A stretch of 64,000 nt of DNA, from positions 62,001 to 126,000 of the forward strand of contig NZ_SRYR01000001.1 of NCBI RefSeq assembly GCF_004794105.1, read 5' to 3'. Shown here in pieces: positions 63,492-64,000 of this stretch. The stretch is from Clostridium sartagoforme. Lineage in GTDB: Bacteria; Bacillota; Clostridia; Clostridiales; Clostridiaceae. A program made the translations under genes and the position numbers. Numbering within the stretch: position 1 is the first letter of the stretch; each line of letters begins with the position of its first letter. Below the pieces are notes generated by a model. The model did no database searches and was not told the DNA's origin. It was given only the letters and a program-made list of their open reading frames with translations.

Positions 63492-64000
63492 TTGAAGTTG
63501 TCAGAAAGGCAAGAAGAAATTATCAGACTAGTTAAAAAAGGACAGCCTGTAACTAGTGAAGCTTTGGCAGAAAAGCTTGGAGTTACCAGAGCTGCTTTAA
63601 GGGCAGATCTTGCAATTTTAACGATGATAGGGGTATTAGATGCTAGACCTAAGGTTGGTTATGTATATTTAGGTGAGGCTCAAAATACTAGAATATTAGA
63701 AAATATATCTAGAGTTTTAGCTGGTGAAATTATGTCTAAGCCAGTTACTGTTACTGAGGAAACTACAGTATATGATGCAATCGTATTCTTGTTTTTAAAT
63801 GATGTGGGTACATTATTTATTGAAAACAATGGGATTTTAGTAGGAGCTGTTTCAAGAAAAGACTTTTTAAAGAATGCAATAGGCGGAACAGATATACATA
63901 AGGTTCCAGTTGGAGTTATTATGACTAGAATGCCTAATATAGTATGTGGGTCTACAGAAGATAGTGCTTACGATTTAGCAAAAAAAATAATAGAGCATGA
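63492..64000 (+). CDS. CcpN/YqzB-type HTH and CBS-domain regulator (partial)
   Basis: The gene runs off the right edge after about 170 codons. The N-terminal winged helix (about 1-60, QPVTSEALAEKLGVTRAALR) is followed by a first CBS domain (about 75-135, MSKPVTVTEETTVYDAIVFL) and the start of a second (VIMTRMPNIVCGSTEDSAYD). This is the CcpN layout; CcpN represses gluconeogenic genes in Bacillus, and in many clostridia the gene precedes ppdK and its regulator, which would lie beyond the window. The start is TTG 63492 with GAGGG at 63481-63485. Confidence 0.88.
   Translation, partial: MKLSERQEEIIRLVKKGQPVTSEALAEKLGVTRAALRADLAILTMIGVLDARPKVGYVYLGEAQNTRILENISRVLAGEIMSKPVTVTEETTVYDAIVFLFLNDVGTLFIENNGILVGAVSRKDFLKNAIGGTDIHKVPVGVIMTRMPNIVCGSTEDSAYDLAKKIIEH

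Noticed and set aside
1..64000. CRISPR array, prophage, complete insertion sequence or transposase
   Set aside because: No regular short repeats with unique spacers, no phage structural genes, and no transposase gene were found on either strand.

Overview
The window is typical low-GC Clostridium sensu stricto chromosome. Genes are AT-rich with strong GGAGG/GGGGG ribosome binding sites and AGA-dominated arginine codons. Spore genes lie on both sides of housekeeping genes, and the order of several blocks (spoIIA operon then spoVAC-AD-AE; holA/rpsT/gpr/spoIIP/lepA/hemW/hrcA-grpE-dnaK-dnaJ/prmA-rsmE-mtaB; rpsU/yqfC-yqfD-pgpH-ybeY-dgkA-era-recO/ccpN) is the usual clostridial one. The species cannot be named from the sequence alone.

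Layout. 1-8.4 kb is accessory: two tandem sortase-anchored (LPNTG) surface proteins, the second a 1871-residue GH92 alpha-mannosidase with three CBM6-like modules, followed by a HAD-phosphatase remnant and a mannose-6-phosphate isomerase, so release of mannose and its entry into glycolysis are neighbours. 8.2-8.4 kb holds an unlisted 26-residue membrane peptide whose ribosome binding site is inside a hairpin. 8.5-11.1 kb is hcp plus a Crp/Fnr regulator, with a palindromic site centred at about -41.5 of the hcp promoter (nitrosative stress). 11.7-14.8 kb is a three-gene flavoprotein operon of the GlpA type. 15-21 kb carries an ACT protein, a PFL/UPF0210 protein, a PP2C-like phosphatase, a BusR-like GntR/RCK_C regulator and the RNA polymerase recycling motor HelD. 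21-25 kb carries a flavodiiron protein and a Lon-family protease that has lost its P-loop. 25.6-29.5 kb is spoIIAA-spoIIAB-sigF and spoVAC-AD-AE. 29.6-35 kb is a catalytically dead P-type ATPase, a short ComEC, holA and (minus strand) rpsT. 35-40 kb is gpr, spoIIP, an Asn-rich membrane-anchored protein and lepA. 40.5-42.4 kb is a patatin-like protein, a bL25-like protein and a 600-bp stretch of very strong inverted repeats. 42.4-48.6 kb is hemW and the CIRCE-controlled hrcA-grpE-dnaK-dnaJ operon. 49-54.9 kb is a siroheme reductase, tpx, prmA-rsmE-mtaB and a HIT protein. 54.9-64 kb is rpsU, a decayed gene, yqfC-yqfD-pgpH, ybeY, a DgkA-PAP2 fusion, era, recO, a DUF4342 protein and the start of a CcpN-type regulator.

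The least explained material is non-coding. (1) A roughly 200-bp element occurs three times nearly complete (14.76, 20.99, 27.38 kb) and once 5'-truncated (48.68 kb), always on the plus strand behind a plus-strand gene. The best copies can form two interleaved stems (pseudoknot order) plus a 3' hairpin, and in two copies the first bases of the element provide the last codons and the stop of the upstream gene. (2) A 277-bp segment upstream of hemW is closed by a perfect 16-bp terminal inverted repeat and is densely filled with nested hairpins; just before it lies a separate 102-bp, 27-bp-stem palindrome. (3) Short AT-rich composite hairpin repeats and a family of GGCTGT/ACAGCC terminators recur across the window. 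Among proteins, the P-type ATPase whose phosphorylation, hinge and dephosphorylation motifs are all altered, while the 831-codon frame stays open, is the most unusual.
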